A DNA stretch of 64,000 nucleotides. Source: Lindgomyces ingoldianus (taxonomy: Eukaryota; Ascomycota; Dothideomycetes; Pleosporales; Lindgomycetaceae). Under the pieces are notes generated by a model that saw nothing but the letters and a program-made list of their open reading frames with translations, had not been told where the DNA came from and made no database searches. Each line of letters begins with the position of its first letter. Within the stretch, counting starts at the first letter, position 1. Positions 35,152 to 46,729 of this stretch are shown piece by piece. The position numbers were made by a program, and so were the translations under genes. The stretch is taken from the NCBI RefSeq assembly GCF_010093535.1, contig NW_022985164.1, forward strand, positions 59,708-123,707, given 5' to 3'.

Positions 35152-35668
35152 AAGAATGGGCGTATGTTAAAGGAAAATCATTGCCCTAGGCGCCTTTGTC
35201 GCGTGATGCTTTTTCCGAACGCTGCGGACGAGTATCGGACTAAGATGATAAAAATCGGACGAAAGAGCATGGTAACTTGGAAATAGCAAATATTTGAGAG
35301 AATGGATGAGAGATGTGTTAAAGATTCCAATGTTTGTATAATATGGAATCGTTCGGTTGGGAACAAAAGAGGAGACGTTGTGCCGCATGATGGAGCGGAC
35401 CACCGAAGAAGCACTAGATGAAAGAAATCGTTCTAACTCTTGTGAGAATTAGAAATACTGGAAACACAGCAGTGTATCCATTTTGGAACATGCTCTTAAA
35501 ATATCCCGTTGCATATGCTTCCATGTAGTTGTGGGTGCCATCTCGGAAAGCAAACCTTGCCCGGATGGGACATTTTACCCGAGTCACGTGGCCGGAAATA
35601 CCAATCGTAACCTCCTCAACCTTGGTTATGTCTCCGATGAGTGTGCGCGATATTTTGAAAACTAAGGC
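35152..35668. other. Intergenic, MDR gene promoter side
   Basis: Only overlapping short frames (two 78-residue minus-strand frames at 35167-35414 shadow each other). No motif recognised. Confidence 0.4.
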
Positions 35669-36353
35669 TCATAGCTTGAAGCCCTTTCGGCCTGTACTTC
35701 CAGTTATAGCTCCGTCTACAACTAACTTTGTTCCAGTGATATATCGGGCGCTGTCCGAGCATAGATGTAGCCGCGTACGCGATGTGCGGTTTCCCAATGT
35801 ATTTCAGACCCCCTGAAAACAGCATTAGCATGTCGGCGACTGGAAGCAAAATTCCCTTGAGAATTGAAAGGGAACGTACTTATCTATAATGGCGATTTTG
35901 ATAACAACTATCGAGTGTTGTTATTTCATAACTGGTAAGAAAAGTGATAGCAAAGGTATACGCTCTTTAGATTGATATCTACTTGAGCATCCTATACTTG
36001 CTCACTCATGCTCACTGGGTCATCTTTCTCACTCCCCCACGATATTCACGAGGATATCGATTCCTCCAAATTTTCCAGATATATATCCACAAGTGTCTGG
36101 ATATCTTTCGCTTTCGTGACGTCTGCTTGGACGACTTGAATAGAGGTCCTGGGAAATTTGAAAAGAAGGCATGACTTGGTGGTTTGAGCAGCAGGGATTT
36201 TACATTACAGCCGAAGATTTTCGTCCCGTTTCGGACGAAGGTGCGAGCAGTTGCTACACCATTTCCCCACATTGAGGAGTTGCCGGCCTGGCCAACGCCG
36301 GGGAGAACAACTTTGTTTTCGAGATCAGAGTAAGAGGTGTGGAGAGATATCAT
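35669..36353 (-). pseudogene. Short-chain dehydrogenase/reductase (SDR), deleted
   Basis: The minus strand opens with DLENKVVL, then a cofactor-binding GVGQAGNSSMWGNGVA (family TGxxxGxG; the Thr is lost: VVLPGVG). It continues VVQADVTKAKDIQTLVD and GGIDILVN in a second frame, then GLKYIGKPHIAYAAT (Tyr of YxxxK present, Lys replaced or lost), and jumps to SARYITGTKLVVDG, the C-terminal SDR block, in a third frame. About 60-70 residues between YAAT and YITG are missing, so it is a deletion as well as frameshifts. Faces away from the aldolase pseudogene, suggesting a former divergent pair. Confidence 0.85.
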
Positions 36354-36569
36354 TTAAGTATTTTCGCTTGTAGACGATTTCGTTGCGTGCTAAGTGAGAG
36401 AAAGATGCGAGGAATAAACGTGGGGAGAGGGGAGCAGCGTGGAAATATTTCCGAGGTGTTCGGAACTGGCAAGAGGGGTGGAACCATCAATAAACTCCTC
36501 TGAACACAGACAGTCACTCTAGAGAAAGGCCTTACGTTGAAAGCCATTAAATGAGGAGTGTATCTTAGC
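36354..36569. promoter_or_regulatory. Former divergent promoter region
   Basis: 216 bp between the 5' ends of the SDR (minus) and aldolase (plus) pseudogenes. No specific box identified; inferred only from gene arrangement. Confidence 0.3.
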
Positions 36570-37620
36570 ACGGGGCCGTTTCCAAAGTCGAACCGGACTT
36601 ACCAAATCATTCACGATGTGGTAAAGCGAAAGTATGCCGTTGGCGGCTATTGTGTGTGAGTCTCAAACGCTGGTGGTCAAGGGATGAGTGCTGATTTTTG
36701 AAGCTACAATACCGATGGGGTACTCGCAGTTATTCGCGCGGCTGAGCGTTGTGGCTGCCCGGGAATGATCCGAGTCTTTCCGTAGACCTTATATTTTCAA
36801 GGCCCACACTTCATCCAGTTTGTGACATTTGCAGCTCAGACCGCGAGGGTTCTGATATCCGTTCCCCTAGACTATCTCATGCCCAAGGACGCTGCCATGG
36901 CCCTCGAATGCGCCTTTAACTTGATTGTGATCGATGGCACTATGTTTGACGAAGAAGGGAATATCGATTATGTTACGAAGATCTTCGAGAAATTAGGGCA
37001 GAAAGGAATCACCACTGAAGCTGAGCCGGTCGTATGGAAGGCAGCGAAGACAGCCTACCCAAAATTAAAGGAAGTTTGTTGACGGATCAGGAACTAGCCA
37101 AACCTTTCGCTGAGAAGTCCAGAGTGCGTTTTTTTTGCTCCTAGCTTTGGTAATGTGCATAGCCCATACCCGGCCGACGGCGCGGAGAAGTGGTGGAAGG
37201 TTCATCGGTAAGGGTTGTACATTAATCCGTAGAAGAGAAAAGGTCAAGAAACGTGACGTTAATTTGACACAGATTCTGGCCAATGTACAAAGCGCTGGGA
37301 ACAGCTACATCTTTGGTGCTTCATCGTCTCACGCATCCTCGGGCAACATGCTGCGAGTCGGTGTAATCAACGGCATGAGAAAAGAGAATCAAAATTGGAC
37401 GGTACGGACAAGATACCTCAAATTTCTTGCCAAGGAGCCAGGAAACCTCGAATTTACGCAGTTGCAGGAGAAAAGCGTGCAAATTTACTCCAAGGAGATT
37501 GAGCAGATAATGAAGATTTCAGGTCCCGCTGATAAGGCCTGTTTGGCCATCCAAGCAAGTGATGATGAAATTGACTCTCGCGGTATCCTTGGTCTCTCAT
37601 TTGAGAAGCCTGAAGCCTGA
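36570..37620 (+). pseudogene. Class II fructose-bisphosphate aldolase-like, broken
   Basis: Blocks in order: NRTYQIIHDVVKRKYAVGG, an intron-like GTGAGT...GAAG (about 36657-36705), NTDGVLAVIRAAERCGCPG, FQGPHFIQFVTFAAQ, PLDYLMPKDAAMALECAF, IVIDGTMFDEEGNID, then FFAPSFGNVHSPYPADGAEKWW and NWTVRTRYLKF...LEFTQLQEKSVQIY. These are class II (zinc) aldolase segments. Defects: VFP-stop-TLYF (Trp to TAG), the zinc/catalytic DHC segment reads PLDYL, the downstream HGT segment is absent, and a frameshift lies in an eight-T run near 37130. The ATG is not evident. It cannot be a working aldolase. Confidence 0.88.
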
Positions 37621-38414
37621 AGCCTGTTGTTGTGCCTCGGAATAATGGACGCAAATCCAAAATCGATTGGAGCAGAGGTTGGGTCCACGGCTGAAAGTGA
37701 CCGGGGCCTCCACATGGTTGAAACAAGGCGATCCGCACCAGCCAGATCGATTTCATAATGAACGATAGCAGCCTCGGATGTTGAATTCAGGTCAGAGTTT
37801 TAATTGGTCGCGAACATGCCAAAGTCATGGGGTGAGGTGACGCTATTTCGTGTCGTGGCACTAATCATGGGTGAAACAAGCCATTGCTCGCCTCGGGATC
37901 TCCCACCCGCATCAGCCTTACCCACCCATCGATCACCCATGAAATCAATCGAATCTTTGCTTTTTGGAGAGTGGAAGGATTAACCTGACTCCTTTAGCCA
38001 TGATTCCTGTCTATCAATTTATTCGAGTGTCATTTTGCCTCAGCACATGGCTCAGGGGGGTAAACAGAAACAATGCATCAGGCATCATCAAAATCAGTTA
38101 AAGAAACGATCGAAATAAACTTTACGTTCCACGGCAAGGCCCTCCAAAGAATCTCCACCGCGTTTCTCTCCACCACATCGTTTCAATAACGACACTGTGG
38201 CGTTCCTCGGTAAAAGGCTGTGGAGATTCGATGCTGAAGTTGGCCGTAGGTTTCTACCAGAGTATAAAAGCGCCCAAGGCAATAACGGTTATTTTCTACT
38301 TCAACACCGCTTCATCACTTTCACTCTTTTGCTGCAAAGGTCAGAGGTTCTCTGTGCTGAGCACTTACATTCTTTTCAGTCCTTTCGCTCTTTAAGCCAA
38401 TTGTCATTTTCAAG
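37621..38414 (+). promoter_or_regulatory. Intergenic with cutinase promoter
   Basis: 794 bp without a gene. TATAAAAG at 38263-38270 lies about 145 bp before the cutinase ATG, followed by CT-rich sequence (38300-38400) typical of fungal transcription start regions. Nothing else recognised. Confidence 0.6.
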
Positions 38415-39391
38415 ATGAAGCACGCAGAAGCGTACGTTCTAGCATTGGTCGGGTTGAGCAACGCTGCTCCGATGCCTCAATTTTCTCTTCCTTCTGGCGT
38501 CAGCATTCCAGGGTTCAGCTTGCCAGCAGGCTTCAGCCTCCCATCTGGAGGCCTTCCTAAACCTACAAGAAGACCCGGCTTCAGCATCCCATCTGGTGGG
38601 GGATTTTCAGGGGGGCTTAGCATTTCAAGTGCTCCTGCACTGGCCAGCACTGCAGAGCCGACTGGAACTCTCCCCGCATCCGTTGTTGCCACACCTACTT
38701 CTAGGGCAACTCAAGCGACATCAACTACTTTAGCTGACGGAGGTACTGTAGGCTCAAACTGCACACCTCAGGGAAGTGGTGGAGGAAACACCGAGAATGG
38801 TGTTGCAGACAAGAACTGCTGCACCGATTTGACTATCGTATTTGCGCGTGGAACTTCCGAGGCAGGGAACGTTGGAACAGTCGCTGGCCCTCCGATGTTC
38901 AAGTCCCTGAGATCCAAGCTAGGTGCCAATAGAGTCACGATTCAGGGCGTAAACTACCCAGCTGATGCTGCTGTAAGTATATTCATCCCCGAAATTGCGG
39001 TGAGCTAATAATTTTGAAATAGGGAAACATCAATCAAGGAGCGTCGGGAGGCCCTGCAATGGCTTCGTCGGTCAAGGCGGCTCTCTCCCAGTGTCCAAAC
39101 ACCAAAGTTGTGGTTTCGGGATACAGTCAGGGCGGAATGGTTGTCCACAATGCCTTCTCAGCGCAAGGCTTGACCTCGACCCAGGTGACAGCTGCGGTTC
39201 TGTTCGGGGATCCAATGCTAAGACTTGGGAGAGTCGGTGATCTGAGTAGTACTAAGGTGAAGGAATTCTGTGCATCTGGCGACGCTGTTTGTGAGAATGG
39301 CACTGGCACTATAACTTCGGCGCATCTGTCGTATGGTAAGAACGCCGACGAGGCTGCCGACTTCATCATCAATGCCGCTGGGCTCTCTTGA
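38415..39391 (+). CDS. Secreted cutinase with low-complexity N-terminal region
   Basis: Exons 38415-38972 and 39023-39391 with a 50-bp GTAAGT...TAG intron give 308 residues. Short hydrophobic N-terminal signal (to about residue 18, SNAAPMP). Residues ~20-125 are Pro/Ser/Gly-rich with repeats of FSLPSG/FSIPSG, then Thr/Ser-rich. The catalytic domain starts near 130 (CCTDLTIVFARGTSEAGNVG) and has the nucleophile GYSQGG, an Asp in FCASGDAVC and a His in SAHLSYG, i.e. the complete Ser-Asp-His set, plus the cutinase cysteines. Usual cutinases are about 200-230 residues, so the linker is an addition. Acts outside the cell on cutin or similar polyesters; cutinases are enzymes of plant-surface degradation. 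Confidence 0.95.
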
Positions 39392-39896
39392 GAAATGAGG
39401 CGGAGGCTAACGTTGATGATGCGGGATGAGAAGCTCGACCCTGCTAGGTCGGGGTCATTCGATTCTACATTTAACATTTGAAATAGTGGGGTCGCACAGT
39501 AGAGAAATGAATAATTCAATCAGGATTTGATGAACTGGACGCGATGAGGGCTAACGAAAGTTACGCGCTAAGCACAGACCACTAAAACTGATCTGCGCCA
39601 GCCACCCCACAGCCTCGCCCTCGTGCCCCATTCCCCTTGCAACATCATGTTATCATGCCCTGTACCACGTCCAAGTGCCACGGAAGATATCATCCCAAGT
39701 CACGTCACGAGCTGACTATGATGACCAAAGTCCAAGCAAGGCACACAAGGCAGAGCCATGCAGAGGCTCCACGACACAGCGACATTTCCTGCCCCTAGTA
39801 GCTGGGCATTTATATGAAGAGAAACTTTACCTGAGCTTTTTCATCAACACCAAGCTAAATTCTCCCTCTCTACACCTCCACTATTTCCTAGATATA
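39392..39896. other. Intergenic, no feature
   Basis: 505 bp; the 3' flank of cutinase and the promoter of the YbjQ-like gene. CT-rich sequence just before 39897 (CTCCCTCTCTACACCTCCAC). No other element seen. Confidence 0.4.
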
Positions 39897-40372
39897 ATGT
39901 CCGCCGCATCCAGCTCGGCAGCGAAATCAAAGTCTGCCTTCAAACCCTCCGAGGAACCACACTGCTTCACCGACACCTCCGGCATCATCACCACGACCAT
40001 GATTGATTTACCTGGATTCCGTGTAGTTAGGGTTCTCGGCACCGTTTACGGTCTCTCTGTCCGCTCACGCAACATCGGCGCCGCTGTTACCAGCGTATTG
40101 AAGTCGACTGTTGGCGGGGAATTAAAGGTCAATGACCCTGGATGTAGGAGGGAATGGAATGCTAATAGCTCTAGTACCTGACTAATTTGCTCTATACTGC
40201 CCGAGACCATGCTGTTGAGAGGATGGTTGGGGAATGCATTACTCGCGGGGGAAATGCCATCATTGCGACGAAGTTCGACACGAGCCAGATCATGGGGGAT
40301 TTTGCGCAGGTCTGTGCGTATGGAACAGCTTGTGTGGTGGAGAAGATTGAAACAAAGGAAGATAAGATGTGA
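39897..40372 (+). CDS. YbjQ/UPF0145-family protein
   Basis: Exons 39897-40127 and 40175-40372 with a 47-bp intron (donor GTCAAT, unusual; branch-like GCTAAT; acceptor CTCTAG) give 142 residues. After a Ser/Ala-rich ~30-residue leader the domain reads MIDLPGFRVVRVLGTVYGLSVRSRN, NLLYTARDHAVERMVGEC and GGNAIIATKFDTS..FAQVCAYGTACVVEKI, which is the YbjQ fold; bacterial YbjQ proteins are about 107 residues and were proposed to bind heavy metals. The splice choice is supported by restoring NLLYTARD. Function in fungi unknown; likely soluble, oligomeric. Confidence 0.9.
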
Positions 40373-41123
40373 CGAGAAGCTGAGATGGATCCCTTTGGAA
40401 GGCGGCTTTCTTTTAACGTTGTCTCATTATAGTACCTTTAAATTTTGGTGAGTGTATGCAAGTTGTAACCTCAACCCAATGCTCATCCATATAATCTGGC
40501 AGACATTACCTAGTTAAATCCAAATCATTGTTAATTCTATCCCTCGCTCATAGCAATCGCCAGCCTATCCAGTAACCCTTATCCGTATTAAAGCCAATCG
40601 CTCGGTAGCTTGACGATACCATTCTAAAAGCAACCGACTTACACCTAAGCGCGCCATCTACCAGCATGACCCTGACCGGCGGGGACTTTAGGACGCTCAC
40701 CTTATATGACTCGAGGCTTACGTATATTGTTATCAGGGTCCTGAATGGGGTAACAAGAACACTTTCCATCACCTACCCAAAAAGGAACACCTCAACATTC
40801 CAAGGTGACAGCCGCAACAAGACTAGCAGTTCTCTTTATCTACGGTTCATGACATACTCCAGCTCACTTTGACTTGTTCGCTCAGTCCTCGATATAGCAG
40901 ATTATTCCACCTCATGTTCGCTTCAACCCAGCGTAGGCAAGCTGCCGCCGATAGGCTTGATGGAGGTTGCAACAGTGCATCGATGATGAGCTAGGTCGAT
41001 TCATCGATGATAAAGAAAGGGATGTCATTGTGCTTGTGTATTCCTCTGGAGAATTGTTTCAACACAAGCGCTAGGATAGTGGCTCAGGAGGAGAAATAGA
41101 ACAGAAGAAGGGAAGAGAGAAAG
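40373..41123. other. Intergenic, no gene seen
   Basis: 750 bp with only overlapping short frames on both strands (for example 40548-40772 minus against 40666-40872 plus). No motif recognised. Confidence 0.4.
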
Positions 41124-41600
41124 GTGTTGAAGTTGATATATTTGTGTGCCTTCTTTCTCACACTAGGCGATTGCCTCGAAAGTGCATTAGGCGGAGCTCT
41201 ACAGTCTTTCATTCACGTGGATGTAGCGAAATCCATCAAAATTCGCCATCTGCCTACTAATGCCCGAAAGGGAGATAGAATGTGCGTAATACCTAACTCG
41301 GACCACCGCTTCTATCACAATCTCACTACTCCTGACCAGATTAAATGGGCAGACGAGTTTATTAAATGTCCACGATCGCCTAACAGACTCCCATCATTCG
41401 CGCCGTTTACCTTTACCATCCAATCACATACACTTTTTTGCGAGGATGACTTCGCGCTTCTGTATGAGGTCCAATGAATGATGGTTTAAGTGGTGAAGGA
41501 TACTGAGGTGGGAATTACGACCGAGGCTTGCCTAGCTGGGCATGGCCTTTTCCTGAGCATGCGGGACAGTTCTTACCTTAGTAGAGCGATCCTTGTGATT
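41124..41600 (+). pseudogene. Alpha/beta hydrolase, C-terminal remnant
   Basis: One frame reads through two stops. SHTLFCEDDFALLYEVQ corresponds to the cap-to-acid segment of small alpha/beta hydrolases (TYLFCENDxAxP...Q, with the catalytic Asp region), and ACLAGHGLFLSMRD to the histidine segment (AGHSPFLSxP). TGA and TAA lie between them (about 41475-41490). The N-terminal half with the nucleophile is missing or unrecognisable. Resembles the plant-MES-like esterase group of fungi, an inference from these two blocks only. Confidence 0.65.
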
Positions 41601-41802
41601 TATGAAAGCATGCTTCTACGTACAAAAGGCAGAGGAGATGAAACTAAGTTCGATTTATTTGTTGTACCGTAGTCGACGATAAGGTCTTGGTACTACCATC
41701 TCTAATGAATTGAATGGGAATAATTGGCTGGCTATGCAGAAAACAGGACCGTAATATAATAGAGAGCGGACAATCTAACACTAGTGAGAGTATAAGAAAT
41801 GC

Positions 41803-42275
41803 TCATATTTTTATGGGAGGAATGGATGGAACAGACAGAGTTCCATTGTTGGACTGGAGAATAAGCGAGCTAGACACGTTCACGTTCAAGCCGCACCGGT
41901 TCATATGTGGTATCCGAGCCCGTAAGCAGTGTATTGTTCCAGTCAGATTTATTTCCAGGGCGTACTTGTAGAAGACCGGGTCCACATCAGTCTTCTGGAC
42001 AGAAAGGCTTCCTCAAAATCGATCTCCAAGATGGTAGCTCTATCAGGATACCCGAATTGCTTTTCCGTATTTTTCGATCTACCAATTGACCGTCTCTTCC
42101 TGCCGAACGTCGAGTAGGGCGACGACGAATCGATCCATTTTGTGAATATAATCGCAGCGCAACAAAAGTATCTTTCTGCGAACCCTACACTAACATCCAA
42201 AGAGTGCAGATATTTTTCTGTCGCTAAGCCTAGTAGCTGCCCCCGGCGAAGACAGCGTACACCCTGTCGTCATCG
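41803..42275 (-). pseudogene. Second SDR relic
   Basis: Minus strand: GLATEKYLHSLDVSVGFAER near 42195-42250 fits the SDR cofactor block (GIGLATAxxL...GA.V...D). A second frame gives YALEINLTGTIHCLRARIPHMNRCGLNVNVSSS (41820-41930), the NxxG..xxxxxxP.M......I.N.SS region that precedes the catalytic Tyr. Several frame changes; no YxxxK remains. Adjacent to the hydrolase remnant. Confidence 0.7.
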
Positions 42276-43413
42276 AAGCCACTCTTAGAAAGTGTGGCCA
42301 TAGTAACTTAGCTTTGGGGAAAGTCGCGGTTAGGGGAGAAAGAAGAGAGCGATACTCAATTTCTTGAGGCGTGGCATCAGTGTTGTTGAGAGTGTGAATG
42401 CGAAGAGAAACGTTGAAACTTTTGCAGCTGAACACAGCGAGCCTGCCACCTACCTTCTTCTGCAAACGAACTTCGAGGTGCCCATAGGGTTAAAAATCGA
42501 GGAAGTGGCTTCTCTTGGTTGGAAGAGGCATTGGCCCTCGGTAAAGCCACCTTAACTAATATACGCCTTTGTGCCCCCTTCAACTTAGGTAACTAGGTAC
42601 CTATTGTTCATACCTAATAGTTACCACTTTAAGCCGTAAAAGTGACCGTATCCGAACGCGAAGACTAACCACTACCCTTCAACGAGCTCAGGCTAGAGAT
42701 GGGGTCTAACGAGTAGCCAAAACCAAACAGTGTCCCTTCTCTTTAAGAGGAAGCTTGACGTTACAGACAAGTTCTTGCAGGAGCACTGATGAACTGACCA
42801 TGCCGACTAGTCATATCTCTGAAGGATGTTGGAGTCAACTTGGTGTGATGCGTTTAGGTGTCCTCCAACAACGCGTTGTTTCATGAGATTTCCGTTGATC
42901 TGCAGCCAAATTTCCACCAAGTACTCGTCAAAGCAGAGCTCGCCCCACTCTTAGCTTCTGGCCAATTGAAGATCCGCTACCACGCATCCACCGAATTCCA
43001 AGCCAAGATATGGACCACATAGTCAAGTTCCTCACCGCTGTCAACACTTTCACGATTACTAATCGTATGAGAAAGATGACATGATAGCATTTTCATATTT
43101 GCTAACCTGTCGGTTTACAGGTAACATCGCGAAATCCATGGGTACGGGGTTCCACATGCAAACTATGGCCAGATACGGTTATTTGATATTTGGGAGTGGG
43201 ATGAGGACTACTGGAAGCACGGATGGTATTCTTCCTCGAAAACCCCTCTCTCCACTATTCCGTGAAGCCAGGGGGGACACGATAAGGACAGGGATCATAA
43301 AGAAAGGGCATGATAAAAGAAACTCAAAGAATGAGAGCCTTGACGAAGGAAGGATGCTGCAGCACACCAAAGTTCGGTATTATACTCGAAGAGCTTGTCC
43401 TCCCATTTCAACC
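42276..43413. other. Gene-poor segment
   Basis: 1.1 kb with short frames on both strands (42364-42555, 42377-42583, 43081-43488). A readable plus-strand stretch at 42862-43010 (FHEISVDLQPNFHQVLVKAEL) is unrecognised. Probably decayed sequence downstream of the MAPEG gene. Confidence 0.4.
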
Positions 43414-43983
43414 TTAAAATGCAAGTTTGTTTCCAGCTTGAATGAGCAGCCTGAACAGAACGCCAGTCGAGATTGCCCAAGTAGCTGACCGGAGCATGGA
43501 AAGCTTCTGATTCGCGACATTGATATAAATTGCAATATATGCAACCCTCAGTCCCAAATAAGCCCCAGCCGCGGTATTGAGCGTGCCTATAATTGCGGGT
43601 TAGATTGCTTTCTTGGGTGTTCATAGTGGGGGGCAGTGTATCTCACTCTTGGGAAGCCCTGCAATGTTACCCGCGAGGATGGCTCCGATGAAGAGGGGGG
43701 CGCTCTCTAGCATGTTCTTATGTGCAGCCTCTGCCCTCTCAAATTTGCACCATATCTGATTCGGAACGGCTTTCTGGTACTTGGCGTTTGCGTCTGCCCC
43801 CCTAGGGTTGGCATTGTCCCATTTTTTGTTGTTTGCACCCTTCATCAGTTGCACCTGCATACAAAATTAAACTTGCGTTATAAATAGAAGGGAAGTGGAC
43901 GGTAGACATACGGCGAAAGCGTGAGGCACCAAAGCCAGAAACCAATACACGGGAATACTATAGATGGAGTAGTTGGCATCCAT
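43414..43983 (-). CDS. MAPEG-family membrane protein
   Basis: Three exons: 43912-43983, 43647-43854 and 43414-43586, with introns of 57 bp (GTATGT...GCAG) and 60 bp (GTGAGA...ATAG). They join in frame to 150 residues, a normal MAPEG length. The N-terminal membrane helix is YSIPVYWFLALVPHAFA. The family motif region is FERAEAAHKNMLESAPLFIGAILAGNIAGL (conserved ExxxxxHxNxxE), followed by LNTAAGAYLGLRVAYIAIYI and a final helix ending NKLAF. Four helices fit the MAPEG fold (membrane-associated proteins in eicosanoid and glutathione metabolism). Likely ER/outer-membrane glutathione S-transferase-like; substrate not inferable. Intact although surrounded by pseudogenes. Confidence 0.92.
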
Positions 43984-46729
43984 AGTGGCGGCGAATGTTC
44001 TGAGCCGATGAAGGATGGGAGGAAATATCGAGCATTTAAGTGTAAGTCATTGGGGGGGCCTGGTCCAGGTACGCGAAGCCCGAACACAGTGTTACAGAAG
44101 ACATTCCAAAAGAGGACTGGCCTCTTGGCACAAAGAACTTGAACGAGAGCATCCGCACCAATCGGAGTTGATCACTAATCCAAATGCCAATCTCCAAACC
44201 CTCCCGCTCTCTCCCAACCACATTCATTTTCCATCGCAAGCCCTTCTTCTCTGGGTTATTTCGGCGACTTCACGGGTGAGCTGTGCGTGACGCGTATTGT
44301 GCCTGCCTTCGCACTTGGTGGCTCTAGACACGGTGTCACGTTCCCTAACCACAAAGGCGGCAGGTAAAAACGAACTACTGAGTTGATTGATTGGTAGACG
44401 CAACACGAGCAAAGAAGTGCAGCATTTTCGGGATCTAGACCCGAGATATGGCATTGCATGAGCTGTAGCTGACACTCAATCGGCCCAACTCTTGTCCTCT
44501 AGTATCTTTTCAGACCTCATCCCGGAAGATTTCATCCGACCCCCCCCATTCCTCAGTGTCTTGTTATCGAACATTGCACTTTCGGGTGGCACAGTAAACG
44601 TCCGTCTTCATTCACGCTTACGACACGTCCTAGAATCCTTTGCCAGCGGCCTTAACTTGGCGGATGTCTAGTACTTGAATGACCGAACCGTCCGGTATGT
44701 TCTGGCCAAAGACGTTGTTTGCTGAAACATGGAAAGAAGATGATATTACCATAATACTTGTGTGGAGGATAAAATAGCTTGGCAATAGCTGCTCAGAAGA
44801 TCGGATAAAGTGACTCTGCTATCTAAGAGAGTTGAAGGCTCTCTTTATATACACCGAGCTTCGGAACATACTATCTCCAGATCCTGGGCCGCGGACCAGG
44901 CTCCGAGCCCCAGCCAAGGCTCTCAGTATACGCGACAACTTGTGTAGCTAAATCTATTTCCCTGGATCATTGACTAGCTCGGCTTAGGGTAACCTAAAGT
45001 GTGACGATAGTTGCACTATTCGTATAGAATAAAAATTGATTCGTTTTCAGGTCTCGCAGAGAAAGGATTAGGCTAATTTTAACGCTGACTGCACTACAAA
45101 CAATTTCGTGTATGCGACCTTAGTACCACGCGAAAATACAGACGACCGCCCAAGTTACGAAAGGATAATAAGGTCTCCGCCTAAAAAAAATTTAAGAGCC
45201 TCTGCTGGCAAATCTTAATTCAGATACCTTCGATCCTCGAGCTATTGAGCTCTAGACTAGAAACGCGTTCTTCTGGTCACTGTGCGAACCACTTTCGAAA
45301 TCGTTATTCTCTTATCAAATGTCACCATTATAGGATTCAGCATCTCCTGCAGCTTCCAGTGTCGCCAGGCTCTTGCATTCTTATAGCCAGCCTAAATACC
45401 GCGCCAGGAAGGGGGTCTCATTACACTTTTAAGATACTAATACTTGTGGTCTTATAGTAATATAATTACTCCAATGTACTGCTTGCCATCGCTCTTAACC
45501 GGTAAACGCAAGCGTCGAAATTTTGCCACGTATTACCAGCGTGGCAATACCCGCGCGTAGCACCAGTGTAGCTGCTATCATGTTGGCCTCTTGGAGCACT
45601 GCCAAATTCTCAGATATGCCGTCGCGTCGAGGCAGCTGCAGAGTGAAAGCTGATGTAGTGTGATCCCTAGGGGAAAATGGAGACTATTTGAATATTCAAA
45701 ACTTTCGAAGGACCCCCATAGATCAGTTCATTCCTGGTTTGCTACCAACCCTCTTCAATCGACAGTTCCTTGTTTAGACTAGGTGTTAAGATGTGTCATG
45801 TATGATTCCAGCGTTGTTTTCTAAAAGCTGGCAGCTTACCGAGAGATCAGAAGCGTAGTATATCCCATCCCTACTACTCCAGTGTCTTGTATTGCCGAAA
45901 GTTAATTTCCAACGGACAAAGAGCGATGTTCGTATCTGGCCCTAAGAAACATCAGGGCAAATATTTATGGATAGCCTTGACTTGAGAATCGGGAGCTACA
46001 AAAATAAGACGTTTATAGCCGTTGTGCTAGCGTACTAAAGGTTCATGAGCTTTTATAAATACCGGTGTGATTAGGGGGAAATTTTTACTTAGAAGTCATG
46101 AATTCTAGATCAAGATGGTAACCGATGTATGTGTTCCTTAGTTCATAGGATACCACTTATCGTGGTGAACAAGGGACAAATGAATCCAATAAGTTAGGGG
46201 CAAGAATGAAGTCCAGAGAAAGCCGCCATTCGGTGCTACAAACTTCAGAAGAGATTGTTAGGTCGAATTTGGTGAAGCAATTCTTCAAAGCAACTAGTTA
46301 CCGTGTTTCTTGGCTGAATAGGAATTTCCTCCATTCAAGCCTCTCTTTCTGATCATATGTTTCGCATGTAGCAAACCACAACGTTCCGGTGGATTGTCTT
46401 TCACACAAATATCACTTATTTTGGCTAAGCAAACCGCGGCCACCCGAACCTGCATGATATTGTCTCGTTTCCTATGAAGTTTGGAAGTCTAAGTTCTGTT
46501 TTCACTATACTCTGAATGGCCGCCTTTCACCACCATATCCCAGGGACTACATCGCCTACTTTAGTCCAACTGCCGCCTCATTTTGACTGCACAGGCTCAA
46601 ACGCCACCGCACCAAGAGCGACTGTTTGGACGAATTTGGATTTGGGCTTCGCGCTGATGTTCTCACAGCCAAAACACTTGGTCCAAGGACAGACTACGCA
46701 ACCAGAAGTGACAGAATTCCCAATCAACC
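43984..46729. other. Long intergenic, mostly nothing recognised
   Basis: 2.7 kb. Apart from the orphan exon-like stretch at 44630-44721, only short unsupported frames (for example 44224-44475 minus, 45245-45457 plus, 46516-46779 plus). No repeats or TIRs noticed. Confidence 0.4.
44630..44721 (-). pseudogene. Orphan last-exon-like fragment
   Basis: Directly after a TTTCAG acceptor-like sequence the minus strand reads NNVFGQNIPDGSVIQVLDIR and on to QVKAAGKGF-stop. The composition and phrase structure look protein-coding, but no further exon is recognisable upstream within 1 kb. Family unknown; may be the remnant 3' end of a lost gene. Confidence 0.3.

Noticed and set aside
33977..42275. Intact biosynthetic gene cluster (MDR, SDR, aldolase, hydrolase)
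   Set aside because: Most members are pseudogenes and no core synthase, transporter or regulator accompanies them.
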